Origin: Sphingomonadaceae bacterium
GTDB taxonomy: Bacteria > Pseudomonadota > Alphaproteobacteria > Sphingomonadales > Sphingomonadaceae
Length of the DNA: 64,000 nucleotides
Reading direction: 5' to 3'
Assembly: GCA_024236155.1 (NCBI GenBank)
Contig: JACKLA010000003.1
Span: 62,001 to 126,000, forward strand
Positions 7,024 through 16,568 of this stretch are shown one piece after another. The position numbers were made by a program, and so were the translations under genes. The notes under the pieces are model-generated. The model did not search any database. It was not told the DNA's origin and was given only the letters and a program-made list of their open reading frames with translations. Position 1 is the stretch's first letter; each line of letters begins with the position of its first letter.

Positions 7024-8952
7024 ATGGCCAAAGTTATCGGTATCGACCTCGGCACCACCAACTCCTGCGTCGCTGTGATGGATGGCGGCAAGCCCAAGGT
7101 GGTCGAAAATTCGGAAGGCGCGCGCACCACGCCTTCGATCGTTGCCTTCACCAAGGATGGTGAGCGCCTGATCGGTCAGCCGGCCAAGCGCCAGGCAGTG
7201 ACCAACCCGGACAACACGCTGTTCGCCATCAAGCGCCTGATCGGCCGCCGGTTCGACGATCCCATGACCAAGAAGGACATGGAAATGGTCCCCTACAACA
7301 TCGTCAAAGGCAAGACCGGCGATGCATGGGTCAAGGCTGGCGGCGAAGACTATTCGCCGAGCCAGGTTTCCGCCTTCATCCTCCAGAAGATGAAGGAAAC
7401 CGCCGAAAGCTATCTCGGCGAAACCGTGACGCAGGCGGTCATCACCGTTCCCGCATATTTCAACGACGCCCAGCGCCAGGCAACCAAGGATGCCGGTCAG
7501 ATTGCCGGGCTTGAAGTGCTGCGCATCATCAACGAACCGACCGCAGCCGCGCTTGCCTATGGCATGGAGAAGGAAGACGGCAAGACCATCGCCGTTTACG
7601 ACCTTGGCGGCGGCACTTTCGACGTTTCTATCCTCGAAATCGGCGATGGCGTGTTCGAAGTGAAGTCGACCAATGGCGACACCTTCCTGGGCGGTGAGGA
7701 TTTCGACGGTGCGATCGTCGAATATCTCGCGGAAGAGTTCAAGAAGAAGGAAAACATGGACCTGAAGACCGACAAGCTCGCTCTTCAGCGTCTCAAGGAG
7801 GCTGCCGAAAAGGCCAAGATCGAGCTGTCGAGCTCGGCCCAGACCGAAATCAACCTCCCCTTCATCACTGCACGCATGGAAGGCGGCGCGACGACCCCGT
7901 TGCACCTCGTCGAAACGCTGACCCGTTCCAAGCTGGAACAGCTGGTTGGTGACCTGATCAAGCGCACGCTCGAACCTTGCAAGAAGGCGCTCGCCGATGC
8001 CGGGATCGACAAGGGTGGCGTTGACGAGGTTGTTCTCGTTGGCGGCATGACCCGCATGCCTAAGGTGCGCGAAGTGGTCGAAGAATTCTTCGGCAAGAAG
8101 CCGCATACCGGTGTGAACCCCGATGAAGTCGTCGCCATGGGCGCAGCGATCCAGGCCGGCGTGTTGCAGGGCGACGTGAAGGACGTGCTGCTGCTCGACG
8201 TGACCCCGCTTTCGCTCGGGATCGAGACGCTGGGCGGTGTGTTCACCCGCATGATCGATCGCAATACGACGATCCCGACCAAGAAAACACAGACCTACTC
8301 GACTGCCGAAGACAACCAGCAGGCGGTAACGATCCGTGTGTTCCAGGGCGAGCGCGAGATGGCGGCGGACAACAAGCTGCTTGGCCAGTTCGATCTTGTC
8401 GGCATCCCGTCGGCCCCGCGCGGCGTGCCGCAGATCGAGGTCACTTTCGACATCGACGCAAACGGCATCGTGAATGTCAGCGCGAAGGACAAGGGCACCG
8501 GCAAGGAACAGCAGATCCGCATCCAGGCCTCGGGTGGCCTGTCGGATTCCGACATCGAACAGATGGTGCAGGACGCCGAGAAGTTCGCCGAGGAAGACAA
8601 GAAGCGCCGCGAGAGTGCCGAAGCGCGCAACCAGGCCGATAGCCTGGTCCATGCGACGCAGAAGCAGCTCGACGAGAATGGCGACAAGGTCGATGCCGAC
8701 ACCAAGGCTGCCGTCGAAGCAGCACTTGCCGAGGCGAAGACTGCACTCGAAGGCGACGATGCCGATGCGATCAACGCGAAGGCGCAGGCGCTGACAGAGG
8801 CGGCCATGAAGATGGGCCAGCAGATCTACGAACAGGAACAGGCAAATGCCGCTTCAGGCGATGCGGGCGAGGGCGATGCCTCCGCCTCGGGCGCCGATGA
8901 GGAAGTGGTCGACGCCGAGTTCTCCGAAGTCGACGAAGACAACAAGGGCTAA
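7024..8952 (+). CDS. dnaK: Molecular chaperone DnaK (Hsp70)
   Basis: ATP-dependent cytosolic foldase working with DnaJ and GrpE. The 642 residues show the phosphate-1 motif [18 protein letters not shown], the phosphate-2 motif [14 protein letters not shown], the adenosine motif [17 protein letters not shown], the linker [13 protein letters not shown], the substrate-binding beta domain and a helical lid ending in an acidic [13 protein letters not shown] tail. AAATGGGGAAATA before the ATG holds the Shine-Dalgarno. Full length with no anomaly. Confidence 0.99.
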   Translation: MAKVIGIDLGTTNSCVAVMDGGKPKVVENSEGARTTPSIVAFTKDGERLIGQPAKRQAVTNPDNTLFAIKRLIGRRFDDPMTKKDMEMVPYNIVKGKTGDAWVKAGGEDYSPSQVSAFILQKMKETAESYLGETVTQAVITVPAYFNDAQRQATKDAGQIAGLEVLRIINEPTAAALAYGMEKEDGKTIAVYDLGGGTFDVSILEIGDGVFEVKSTNGDTFLGGEDFDGAIVEYLAEEFKKKENMDLKTDKLALQRLKEAAEKAKIELSSSAQTEINLPFITARMEGGATTPLHLVETLTRSKLEQLVGDLIKRTLEPCKKALADAGIDKGGVDEVVLVGGMTRMPKVREVVEEFFGKKPHTGVNPDEVVAMGAAIQAGVLQGDVKDVLLLDVTPLSLGIETLGGVFTRMIDRNTTIPTKKTQTYSTAEDNQQAVTIRVFQGEREMAADNKLLGQFDLVGIPSAPRGVPQIEVTFDIDANGIVNVSAKDKGTGKEQQIRIQASGGLSDSDIEQMVQDAEKFAEEDKKRRESAEARNQADSLVHATQKQLDENGDKVDADTKAAVEAALAEAKTALEGDDADAINAKAQALTEAAMKMGQQIYEQEQANAASGDAGEGDASASGADEEVVDAEFSEVDEDNKG

Positions 8953-8970
8953 GCCCCGATGAAAACCGAC

Positions 8971-9002
8971 ACCGCCGCCGAAGCACCTGCCTCGGCGGCG
9001 GT
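8971..9002 (+). promoter_or_regulatory. Hairpin in the dnaK-dnaJ spacer
   Basis: ACCGCCGCCGA pairs perfectly with TCGGCGGCGGT around a 10-nt loop within the 68-bp gap between dnaK and dnaJ. There is no T-tract, so an attenuator or a 3'-end stabiliser that lowers dnaJ relative to dnaK is more likely than a full terminator. Confidence 0.6.
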
Positions 9003-9020
9003 CAGGTTTGGGATTGTGTG

Positions 9021-10151
9021 ATGTCTTCCGCCGAAATCGACTTTTACGAACTGCTCGAAGTCAGCCGGGATGCCGACGACAAGGTGCTCAAGAGCGCCTA
9101 TCGCAAGCTCGCGATGCAGTATCACCCGGATCGCAATCCGGGTTGCTCGGAATCCGAAGCCAAGTTCAAGGCGATCAGTGCGGCCTATGACTGCCTGAAA
9201 GACCCGCAGAAGCGCGCGGCCTATGACCGCTTCGGCCATGACGCCTTCCAGCAGGGCGGTGGCGGCGGGGCCGGCGGTTTCGGCGCGCAGGACTTCGGCG
9301 ATATCGGCGACATCTTCGAAACGATCTTCGGCAGTGCCTTCGGCGGCGGCGGCGGTGGCCAGCAGCGCCCGCGCCGGGGGGCAGACCTGCGCTATGACCT
9401 CCAGATCAGTCTCGAAGAGGCTTTTCATGGCAAGAAGACCGAAATCGGTATCGAAGTCTCGCAAAGCTGCGAAACCTGCAACGGGTCGGGTTCGGAACCG
9501 GGCACCGGCACCCGTGGCTGCAACCTGTGCAATGGTTATGGCAAAGTCCGCGCGAAACAGGGCTTTTTCGTGGTCGAGCGCCCGTGTCCCAATTGCCATG
9601 GTCGCGGCGAGGTTATCGAAAAACCCTGCGGCGATTGCCGGGGCGAGGGCCGGGTTGACCGGGAAGTCGATCTCGAAGTCGAGATTCCGCCCGGCGTCGA
9701 CACCGGCACGCGCATCCGCCTGTCAGGCAAGGGCGAGGCCGGGCCGCGCGGCGCACCGCCGGGCGATCTCTATATCTTCGTGCATGTGAAGGACCATCCA
9801 GTGTTCCAGCGCGAGGGCACAACCCTCCATTCGCGTATGCCGATCAGCTTCACGACTGCCGCACTTGGCGGCTGCGTGGAAATCCCCGACCTCACCGGTG
9901 AGACCAACAGGGTCGATATCCCTGCCGGTATCCAGTCCGGAAAGCAGCTGCGCGTTCGCGGGGCCGGTATGCCGGTTCTTCAAGGGCGCGGGCGCGGCGA
10001 TATGGTGGTCGAGATTGCTGTCGAAACGCCGACCAGGCTGTCAAAGGCACAGCGAGAAATCCTCGAACAGTTCCGCGAGACGGAAACCGGTGAGGAATGC
10101 CCCGAAAGCAAGGGCTTCTTCGACCGGCTGAAAGACACGTTCGGGGTTTGA
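9021..10151 (+). CDS. dnaJ: Molecular chaperone DnaJ (Hsp40)
   Basis: Co-chaperone that stimulates DnaK ATPase and delivers clients. Domains: J domain (about 3-70) with HPD in MQYHPDRNPG; a Gly/Phe-rich stretch (GGGGGAGGFG); four CxxCxGxG zinc repeats (CETCNGSG, CNLCNGYG, CPNCHGRG, CGDCRGEG); then the C-terminal beta domains. ATG at 9021 is preferred to the in-frame GTG at 9018. It follows dnaK after a hairpin-containing spacer and should be co-transcribed. 376 residues, normal for the family. Confidence 0.98.
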   Translation: MSSAEIDFYELLEVSRDADDKVLKSAYRKLAMQYHPDRNPGCSESEAKFKAISAAYDCLKDPQKRAAYDRFGHDAFQQGGGGGAGGFGAQDFGDIGDIFETIFGSAFGGGGGGQQRPRRGADLRYDLQISLEEAFHGKKTEIGIEVSQSCETCNGSGSEPGTGTRGCNLCNGYGKVRAKQGFFVVERPCPNCHGRGEVIEKPCGDCRGEGRVDREVDLEVEIPPGVDTGTRIRLSGKGEAGPRGAPPGDLYIFVHVKDHPVFQREGTTLHSRMPISFTTAALGGCVEIPDLTGETNRVDIPAGIQSGKQLRVRGAGMPVLQGRGRGDMVVEIAVETPTRLSKAQREILEQFRETETGEECPESKGFFDRLKDTFGV

Positions 10152-10155
10152 GACG

Positions 10156-10176
10156 GAGGCTGGCTAGCCCAGCCTC
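10156..10176. terminator. Bidirectional terminator between dnaJ and patatin gene
   Basis: GAGGCTGG and CCAGCCTC form a perfect 8-bp stem around the 5-nt loop CTAGC. On the minus strand the patatin stop codon (10164-10166) lies inside the loop, so terminator and coding end overlap. Only a weak pyrimidine run follows. Confidence 0.65.
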
Positions 10177-12479
10177 TCTTCGATTTCCTGCCGCAATCTT
10201 TCGATCAGGCCGGAATTGGCCTTCAGCCGTTCCTCTTCCTCGTCGAGGATGGCGTGGAAAGCTGCTCGCTTGAAACGCTGGCACGCGCCCTCATCCGGTG
10301 CCTGCTCAGCCGTTGAGCAGACCAGGTCGATCATCCTCTCTGCACCATGAAGTCGCCCCCAAAGATAATCGTTCTCGCGATAGGCGCGGCTGAAGAATGC
10401 CCCGAAATTGTAGAACTCGATCCCGCGCAGCGTGGCCCGCGTGCCGCCTTCCCGGATCGAACGGGCATCGTCCGGGCTGATCCGGTCGACCTTGACCGGG
10501 TCGAATTCGGTCAGCCCTTCGTGCCGGATCAGCGGGAGCGTGGCGATATCGTAGTAAGGGAAACCGAGATAGGCGAGCAGCATCCTGCGGCGCAGGTTCT
10601 TCGGCATTTCCTCGAGCGCGGCGGCGAGCATTTCTTCCGCCTGCTGATCGGTTTCGAGCAGGAGACGCCGCTGGGCGAGCACATCGAGCACCGCACCGGG
10701 TTGTTCGAAAACCGTGGCGGCGAGGTCGGGAAAGTCCTCGCCCAATGCAGCGTGGTTGTCGCGCTCGAAATACAGCGCGAGGATGCGGTAGATCACATCG
10801 CGGGCATGATCGACAGCAGCATCGTCGATCTCGGGATCGGCCTCCCAGTCGCGTGACAGCCTGCGCGCCAGCAGCCTCAGCCGACGTTCGCGAAAGCCGA
10901 GATCGTGCGAACGGAAAAACGCGATTGCTGCTTCGCTCGATCCCCCCTTTGCATCGGCCAGCGATGTCAGGCCACGCATTTCAAGCTCGCGATGCAGTGC
11001 ATCGGCAATCGGCGATGCGTCGGGCAGGCCCAGGTCAGGCGCGGAATGATGGATCAGTTCGGCAAGATCGTCGACGATGCGGCTGAACTTTACCTGCGCG
11101 TAGGACTGGTAGGAAAATCCTGCCGCCACTGCAGCCGATTGCTGGGCCTTGCCCCGCCATGCAACCAGCCTTTTGGGGGTAGGGCGGTCGAGGAACAGCG
11201 TGCGGCCGAACAGTTTTTCGACCGCGGCATCGACTTCGGGCCGCAGGGCCTGCACCATGCGGCTCAACCGTTCGGCCTCGCGCGATTGATGCTCCAGTAC
11301 TTCGAGGTTGTCGCGGATCGGCTGTTCGCGCGGGATGGTCGACAGCGAGCCGAAAATGGCCCCGAAAAACCCCACCGGATCACCTTGCGTGTCGTGCATC
11401 GACCCGACGCGATCCGGGCGCGGGTCGATATAAACGAACCGTCGATCCACCTCGCGCTGGGCTGGGCGCCCGTGGAGCGCACGGATGGCCCCGTCGAACG
11501 GCTTGTTGACCAGCACCGATCCATCGATCAGCGACACGTTCTCGACCATCCCGTTTCGATGATGCCCCGGCATGATGCGATGGAGGAATGCTTCGCGCGA
11601 ATTCCAGCCTTCGCCCGATTTTCCTGCAAGCCGGTCTATCTCCTCGATCCTGAGCGGTGGGAAAGCACCGGGGAAGCTTGCAGTGGCACGCGCTGCAAGT
11701 GTCAGTTCCAGCGGATGGGCGAGCGGCATCCCGCCTTGGTCCGGCGTGCGGGCGGCGAATGAGATTGGCAGCCGATGCTCGGTTTCCTCGACCACTGGCG
11801 GGCTGTGCAGGCGCAGATATTCGAGATGCCCGCGAAAATCGGTCGCGGTAACGAACAGGTCTATCGGGTGGCCCGGTGGCAGCAGGGGGGAGTCAACCGA
11901 TGCTGCGGCCATGGCGCCAAGTGCATCGTGCAGCAGCCGTGAAAAGCCGATCCCCGAGAAGGGTGGCTGGAACCATCTTCCCCGCACGAAACGCGAAACC
12001 TTGCGCCGAACTTCGGAACGCGTTTCGGGTGCGACGCTTTCCGACACGGCGTTGCCGGGCCGTTTGAACAGCCACCACGCGATCGGCTGCGCCCAGAACT
12101 TGGCGAAACGCCAGACCGGCCGGGCATCGGGATCGAGCAGCTTGTCGACATCGGCCACGTCGAGCCACAGATCCGTCAGCGGCTCGAGCGACTGCCCGGA
12201 ATGAATGGCTTGCGCGAGGAACACGGCGTTGATCCCGCCCGCACTCGCACCCGACATGATATCGGGCAGCACGCGCAAACGCAGGCCGCCATCCTGCTCG
12301 ATATGCTCCAGTAAATCGCGATAGACGCCCTGGACCCCGGCCTGCCTCGGCTCACCCGAATGGAACGAACGGCTTGCGCGCGCGAGCTTCCACACTTCCT
12401 TGGTGACGCCGTGCATGTAGACCGCAAGGCTCACCCCGCCATAGCAGACGAGTGCAATCCTGAGTTCCTTTTGCCGCAT
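10164..12479 (-). CDS. Patatin-like phospholipase (DUF3376-type, long form)
   Basis: Predicted lipid acyl hydrolase of 771 residues. The N-terminal patatin fold starts with the oxyanion segment ALVCYGGVSLAVYMHGV, then the nucleophile elbow GASAGGIN (GxSxG) and the Asp of the Ser-Asp dyad in SLIDGSVLVNKPF. The C-terminal half, rich in helices and Arg/Glu, matches long DUF3376-associated patatins. The ATG ending at 12479 is preferred to the TTG at 12527. No signal peptide, so probably cytoplasmic or membrane-associated. Convergent with dnaJ and divergent from radA. Confidence 0.87.
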   Translation of the reverse strand: MRQKELRIALVCYGGVSLAVYMHGVTKEVWKLARASRSFHSGEPRQAGVQGVYRDLLEHIEQDGGLRLRVLPDIMSGASAGGINAVFLAQAIHSGQSLEPLTDLWLDVADVDKLLDPDARPVWRFAKFWAQPIAWWLFKRPGNAVSESVAPETRSEVRRKVSRFVRGRWFQPPFSGIGFSRLLHDALGAMAAASVDSPLLPPGHPIDLFVTATDFRGHLEYLRLHSPPVVEETEHRLPISFAARTPDQGGMPLAHPLELTLAARATASFPGAFPPLRIEEIDRLAGKSGEGWNSREAFLHRIMPGHHRNGMVENVSLIDGSVLVNKPFDGAIRALHGRPAQREVDRRFVYIDPRPDRVGSMHDTQGDPVGFFGAIFGSLSTIPREQPIRDNLEVLEHQSREAERLSRMVQALRPEVDAAVEKLFGRTLFLDRPTPKRLVAWRGKAQQSAAVAAGFSYQSYAQVKFSRIVDDLAELIHHSAPDLGLPDASPIADALHRELEMRGLTSLADAKGGSSEAAIAFFRSHDLGFRERRLRLLARRLSRDWEADPEIDDAAVDHARDVIYRILALYFERDNHAALGEDFPDLAATVFEQPGAVLDVLAQRRLLLETDQQAEEMLAAALEEMPKNLRRRMLLAYLGFPYYDIATLPLIRHEGLTEFDPVKVDRISPDDARSIREGGTRATLRGIEFYNFGAFFSRAYRENDYLWGRLHGAERMIDLVCSTAEQAPDEGACQRFKRAAFHAILDEEEERLKANSGLIERLRQEIEERLG

Positions 12480-12514
12480 GAAAGGATTGTGGCGGGCAAT
12501 TCGCGCGAAGGCAA

Positions 12515-12541
12515 TTGCGTTCCTCAAATGTTCTGTTTATC
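12515..12541 (+). promoter_or_regulatory. Weak candidate promoter for radA
   Basis: TTGCGT (12515-12520) and TTTATC (12536-12541), spacer 15 bp, lie just before the radA ATG at 12550. No Shine-Dalgarno is visible, so a short-leader or leaderless transcript is possible. The same 70-bp gap must also drive the divergent patatin gene. Low-confidence prediction. Confidence 0.3.
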
Positions 12542-12549
12542 GCTGCGCC

Positions 12550-13914
12550 ATGGCCAAGCCGAAGAAACGATATATCTGTGCAGCATGCGGATCGGTTTCA
12601 CACCGCTGGCAGGGGCAATGCCCCGACTGCGCCGAGTGGAACACGCTGGCGGAGGATGTTCCGGCCACGGTGTTCTCGCAGAAGCACGATCTCTCCGGCG
12701 GCGGGCGCAAGGTCGAATTCGAACCGCTCGACACGCCGGGTGCGCCGTTGCAGCGCCGCGCGACCGGGCTGGCCGAGTTCGACCGCGCGCTGGGCGGTGG
12801 GCTGGTGCCGGGCTCGGCAATCCTGATGGGGGGCGATCCGGGCATCGGGAAGTCGACATTGCTGCTGCAGGCTGCGGCAAAAATCGCCAAGGGCGGCGCT
12901 GAAACGGTCTATGTCAGCGGAGAGGAAGCCGCCGGGCAGGTGCGCCTGCGCGCATCGCGCCTCGGGCTGGCGGACGCGCCGATCAAACTGGCCTCTGCCA
13001 CATCGGTGCGGGATATACTGACCACGCTCAATGCGATGGAACCACCCGCGTTCCTGGTGATCGATTCGATCCAGACCATGCATTCGGACACCATCGAGGG
13101 CGCGCCGGGCACCGTCAGCCAGGTGCGCGGCTGCGCGTTCGAGCTGATCCGCTATGCCAAGGAAAACGGTGTTGCGCTGGTGCTGGTCGGGCATGTCACC
13201 AAGGATGGCAACATCGCCGGTCCGCGCGTGCTCGAACATATGGTCGATGTGGTGATGAGCTTCGAGGGGGAACGCAGCCACCAGTACCGCATCCTGCGCG
13301 CGCTCAAGAACCGGTTTGGTGCGGTCGACGAAATCGGCGTGTTCGCAATGGCCGGGGCAGGGCTGGAAGAGGTCAAGAACCCATCCATGCTGTTCCTGTC
13401 CGGTCGTGATGAACCCCTGGCTGGCAGCGCGGTGTTTCCGGCATTGGAAGGCACCCGCCCGGTCCTGGTCGAAGTGCAGGCGCTGATCGTTCGGCTGCAA
13501 TCCGGGGCAACGCCGCGCCGCGCGGTTGTTGGCTGGGATTCGGGGCGGCTCGCCATGCTGCTGGCGGTTCTCGAGTCGCGCTGTGGGCTCAATTTTAGCT
13601 CGGCAGAGGTCTATCTCAACGTCGCAGGCGGCTATCGCCTGTCGGACCCGGCGGCAGATGTTGCCGTTGCAGCCGCCCTGGTATCCGCACTGGCCGACAA
13701 ACCGTTGCCTGCGGAAAGCGTGTGGTTCGGGGAGGTTTCGCTCGCGGGGGAAGTACGTCCTGTCGCGCATGCCGGGCTTCGTATGCGCGAAGCGGCAAAG
13801 CTCGGCTTCGGCATCGGTGTCGGCCCGGAAGATGCGGACGGTTCAGGCGACCTTAACTACTGCCCCCTCAAGCAATTGGGCAATCTCGTTGACCGGGTAA
13901 TGGCTTCATCCTAG
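12550..13914 (+). CDS. radA: DNA repair protein RadA
   Basis: RecA-related ATPase that drives branch migration in recombination repair. 454 residues: an N-terminal zinc finger (C10, C13, C24, C27 in CAACGSVSHRWQGQCPDC), a RecA-like core with Walker A GGDPGIGKST and the RadA-specific KNRFG motif, then a C-terminal Lon-like domain (VYLNVAGGYRLSDPAADVAVA). The ATG at 12550 places the zinc finger correctly; the reading frame is open further upstream but lacks homology there. Followed by the CvpA-like gene 13 bp on. Confidence 0.97.
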   Translation: MAKPKKRYICAACGSVSHRWQGQCPDCAEWNTLAEDVPATVFSQKHDLSGGGRKVEFEPLDTPGAPLQRRATGLAEFDRALGGGLVPGSAILMGGDPGIGKSTLLLQAAAKIAKGGAETVYVSGEEAAGQVRLRASRLGLADAPIKLASATSVRDILTTLNAMEPPAFLVIDSIQTMHSDTIEGAPGTVSQVRGCAFELIRYAKENGVALVLVGHVTKDGNIAGPRVLEHMVDVVMSFEGERSHQYRILRALKNRFGAVDEIGVFAMAGAGLEEVKNPSMLFLSGRDEPLAGSAVFPALEGTRPVLVEVQALIVRLQSGATPRRAVVGWDSGRLAMLLAVLESRCGLNFSSAEVYLNVAGGYRLSDPAADVAVAAALVSALADKPLPAESVWFGEVSLAGEVRPVAHAGLRMREAAKLGFGIGVGPEDADGSGDLNYCPLKQLGNLVDRVMASS

Positions 13915-13927
13915 TTCTGCTGGCTAT

Positions 13928-14458
13928 ATGACGGGTTTCGATATCATCGTGCTGTGCGTTGTCGGCGTAGCAGCGATTGGCGGTTTCATGCGCGGGCTGG
14001 TGCAGGAAGTGCTTTCGCTCGCCTCGTGGTTTCTCGCGATCTTCGCGATCCGCTACCTGCATACGCCGCTCTATGACGCGCTGTGGCCCTATACCGGGGC
14101 GAGCACGGCAACGGCGATCCTTGCCTTCGTCCTGCTGCTGCTGATCCCCTATGCCGCGATGAAGCTGATTGCAGGTCGCGCGGGCAATGCTTCGCGCAAT
14201 TCGCTGCTTGGGCCGATCGACCGCGTCCTTGGCTTCGGTTTCGGGGCGATCAATGGCGCGATCATCGTGGTGATCGGATTCTCGCTGCTGGTGCTCGGCT
14301 ATGACACGGTCTGGGGCATAGCGGGGCGTCCAACATGGATGACTACCGCCCGGACCTATCAGGTGGTCAACGCTTCGACCGATGCGCTGGTGGAAATGAT
14401 CCATGAACGCCGGGCAAAAATCCGTGAGGAGGAAGAGGCGAACAGGATCGGGGATTAG
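13928..14458 (+). CDS. CvpA family membrane protein
   Basis: A 176-residue inner-membrane protein with four predicted helices: about 5-25, 30-47, 62-85 and 105-127. The LGPIDRVLGFGFGAINGAIIV segment between helices 3 and 4 is the CvpA hallmark. CvpA is linked to colicin V production and to envelope stress tolerance, though its mechanism is unknown. A charged C-terminal tail (ERRAKIREEEEANRIGD) follows. It sits between radA and the IscU-like gene, likely in one transcript. Confidence 0.88.
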   Translation: MTGFDIIVLCVVGVAAIGGFMRGLVQEVLSLASWFLAIFAIRYLHTPLYDALWPYTGASTATAILAFVLLLLIPYAAMKLIAGRAGNASRNSLLGPIDRVLGFGFGAINGAIIVVIGFSLLVLGYDTVWGIAGRPTWMTTARTYQVVNASTDALVEMIHERRAKIREEEEANRIGD

Positions 14459-14460
14459 GC

Positions 14461-14901
14461 ATGGTCGCTACAATGCCTGCTCAACTCTATACTCCCGCCA
14501 TATTGTCGCTGGCGGTCGAACTGGCCAGCTATCCGGTCGATCCGGCTTTCGACCTTGTCGGCGAAGCCCGTTCACGCAGTTGCGGCAGCACGATCGCTTT
14601 TGCCTGCACGCCCGACGATACCGGCAGGGTCGAGGCATTCGGGCTAAAAGTGACGGCTTGCGCAATCGGCCAGGCCGCCGCTGCAATATTCGCAGGTGAC
14701 GCCGCAGGCAGGTCACTTGCGGAAATCGAAAGCGCGTCAGGCCAGATCGAAGCATGGCTCGACGGCGGCGGGAGGCAGCCGGACTGGCCGCGCATCGCCA
14801 TGCTCGAACCCGCTCGCGAACACCCGGGCAGGCATGGCGCGATCCTGCTGCCGTGGAAGGCTGCGATCCGCGCGCTTTCCAACAGCGCTGCGCCTCGCTA
14901 G
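14461..14901 (+). CDS. IscU/NifU-like Fe-S scaffold protein, third Cys missing
   Basis: A 146-residue member of the IscU/SufU/NifU-N family, which builds Fe-S clusters on three cysteines. Two are present (RSCGST and ACAIGQAA). The third, normally in a RH-[KR/x]-C-x-LLPW context, is replaced in PGRHGAILLPWKAAI. This lineage-type variant may act in cluster transfer or storage or may use another ligand. ATG 14461 is used; MPAQ at 14473 is an alternative start. It lies 2 bp after the CvpA-like gene. Confidence 0.75.
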   Translation: MVATMPAQLYTPAILSLAVELASYPVDPAFDLVGEARSRSCGSTIAFACTPDDTGRVEAFGLKVTACAIGQAAAAIFAGDAAGRSLAEIESASGQIEAWLDGGGRQPDWPRIAMLEPAREHPGRHGAILLPWKAAIRALSNSAAPR

Positions 14902-14933
14902 ACCGCCCCGCATCGTTCAGGGGAGGAGAAGGC

Positions 14934-16568
14934 ATGAACGCCCAGACCGAAAATGGCGAACTGGAGCCGAGCGACAAGGAAATCAGGCTCGTTATCGGGG
15001 CAAGCTCTGCCGGCACCGTGTTCGAGTGGTACGATTTTTTCATCTACGGCACGCTGTTCAGCCTGATCGGCAAGGCATTTTTCCCGAGCGACAACGAGAC
15101 GCTGCAAATCCTGCTGGTCTGGGCAGGCTTTGCGATCGGTTTCGGATTTCGTCCGCTGGGCGCAATCCTGTTCGGCTTTCTCGGTGACCGGTTGGGGCGG
15201 AAGTATACCTTCCTCGTCACCGTCACGCTGATGGGCATCGCAACGGCCGGGGTGGGGCTCGTCCCGAGCGCGGACAGCATCGGCATTGCCGCACCTGCCA
15301 TCGTGATCCTGTTGCGCATTCTCCAGGGCCTTGCGTTGGGCGGCGAATATGGCGGCGCGGCGATCTATGTCGCCGAACATGCACCGAAGGAGAAGCGCGG
15401 GTTCTACACCAGCTTTATCCAGGCAAGCGTGGTCGGCGGGTTCATCCTGTCGATCATCGTGGTGCTCGGTTGCCGCTTCCTGATCCCGGAGGACCAGTTC
15501 AACGCATGGGGTTGGCGCGTGCCGTTCCTGCTGTCGATCGTATTGCTGGGCATATCGCTGTGGATGCGGCTAAAATTGTCCGAAAGCCCGGTGTTCAAGG
15601 CGATGAAGGAAGCGGGCGAGATGTCCGGCAATCCCTTCGTCGAGAGCTTCACCTACCCCGGCAACAAGAAGCGCATTTTCGTGGCCCTGTTCGGGGTAAC
15701 CGGCATCCTCACCACGATCTGGTATTCTGCCTTTTTCTCCAGTCTGTCATTCCTCCAGCGCGATATGCGGCTTGATGAGCTGACTGTCGAACTGACCTTG
15801 CTCGTTGCCGGGTTGATCGGAATGACCTTCTACGTCTTTGTCGGCAGGTGGTCGGACAGGGTGGGGCGCAAGAAGCCGATTATCATCGGCGCAATACTGA
15901 CCCTGCTGCTGCTGTTCCCCAGCTTCTGGGCCATGGGCAACCTCGCCAATCCGGGGCTGGCCGAAGCGGCAAAAAGCAATCCTGTGGTGGTGACAGGCCC
16001 GCAATGCTCGACCGATCCCTTCGCCGAGCTGTTCAAGCGCAAGCAATCGCCATGCGGTGATATCCTGCAGACCCTGACCTCCAGCGGTGTGGCCTACGAG
16101 CTGCGACCGGGCGAAACACTTGAACTGACGGTCAATGGCAAAGCGATCGAGCAAGGTGCAAACTGGTTCGAAGACGGCAACGCGCGGCGTGACGAAATCC
16201 AGGCGGCGCTGACAGAACATGGCTTCGATTTCTCGCGCCAGACCCCGCCTCTCACAAGCCTGCTCGGCATTGTTGCGATCCTGCTGGTCCTCAGCGCATT
16301 GTCAGCACTGACCTATGGTTCGGTCGCCGCATTGCTGGCGGAAATGTTCCCGCCGAAAATTCGCTACAGCTCGATGTCGATCCCTTACCACATCGGCGCA
16401 GGCTATCTGGGCGGCTTCCTGCCGTTGATCGCCGGGGTGATCGTCGCGAGTACCGGCAATATCTACTCCGGCTTGTGGTACACTTGGGGCGTGGTGGCAT
16501 TCGGGCTGCTCGTGGCATGGTGGGGCCTGCCCGATGGCCCGCCGCAGGATTTTGAGGACGATGCCTGA
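14934..16568 (+). CDS. MFS transporter, MHS (ProP/ShiA-like) family
   Basis: A 544-residue proton-coupled transporter of the metabolite:H+ symporter family. The start codon follows a strong GGGGAGGAGAAGG ribosome site. Helix 1 carries SSAGTVFEWYDFFIYGTL, and the cytosolic loop GFLGDRLGRKY (signature between helices 2 and 3) repeats as GRWSDRVGRKK after helix 8. About 100 residues with two cysteines are inserted between helices 9 and 10, on the predicted periplasmic side (see findings). Substrate cannot be assigned. The stop overlaps alr by 8 bp. Confidence 0.88.
   Translation: MNAQTENGELEPSDKEIRLVIGASSAGTVFEWYDFFIYGTLFSLIGKAFFPSDNETLQILLVWAGFAIGFGFRPLGAILFGFLGDRLGRKYTFLVTVTLMGIATAGVGLVPSADSIGIAAPAIVILLRILQGLALGGEYGGAAIYVAEHAPKEKRGFYTSFIQASVVGGFILSIIVVLGCRFLIPEDQFNAWGWRVPFLLSIVLLGISLWMRLKLSESPVFKAMKEAGEMSGNPFVESFTYPGNKKRIFVALFGVTGILTTIWYSAFFSSLSFLQRDMRLDELTVELTLLVAGLIGMTFYVFVGRWSDRVGRKKPIIIGAILTLLLLFPSFWAMGNLANPGLAEAAKSNPVVVTGPQCSTDPFAELFKRKQSPCGDILQTLTSSGVAYELRPGETLELTVNGKAIEQGANWFEDGNARRDEIQAALTEHGFDFSRQTPPLTSLLGIVAILLVLSALSALTYGSVAALLAEMFPPKIRYSSMSIPYHIGAGYLGGFLPLIAGVIVASTGNIYSGLWYTWGVVAFGLLVAWWGLPDGPPQDFEDDA

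Noticed and set aside
6928..8652. 574-codon open frame opposite dnaK
   Set aside because: Antisense shadow; such long frames opposite dnaK are a known artefact of its codon use.
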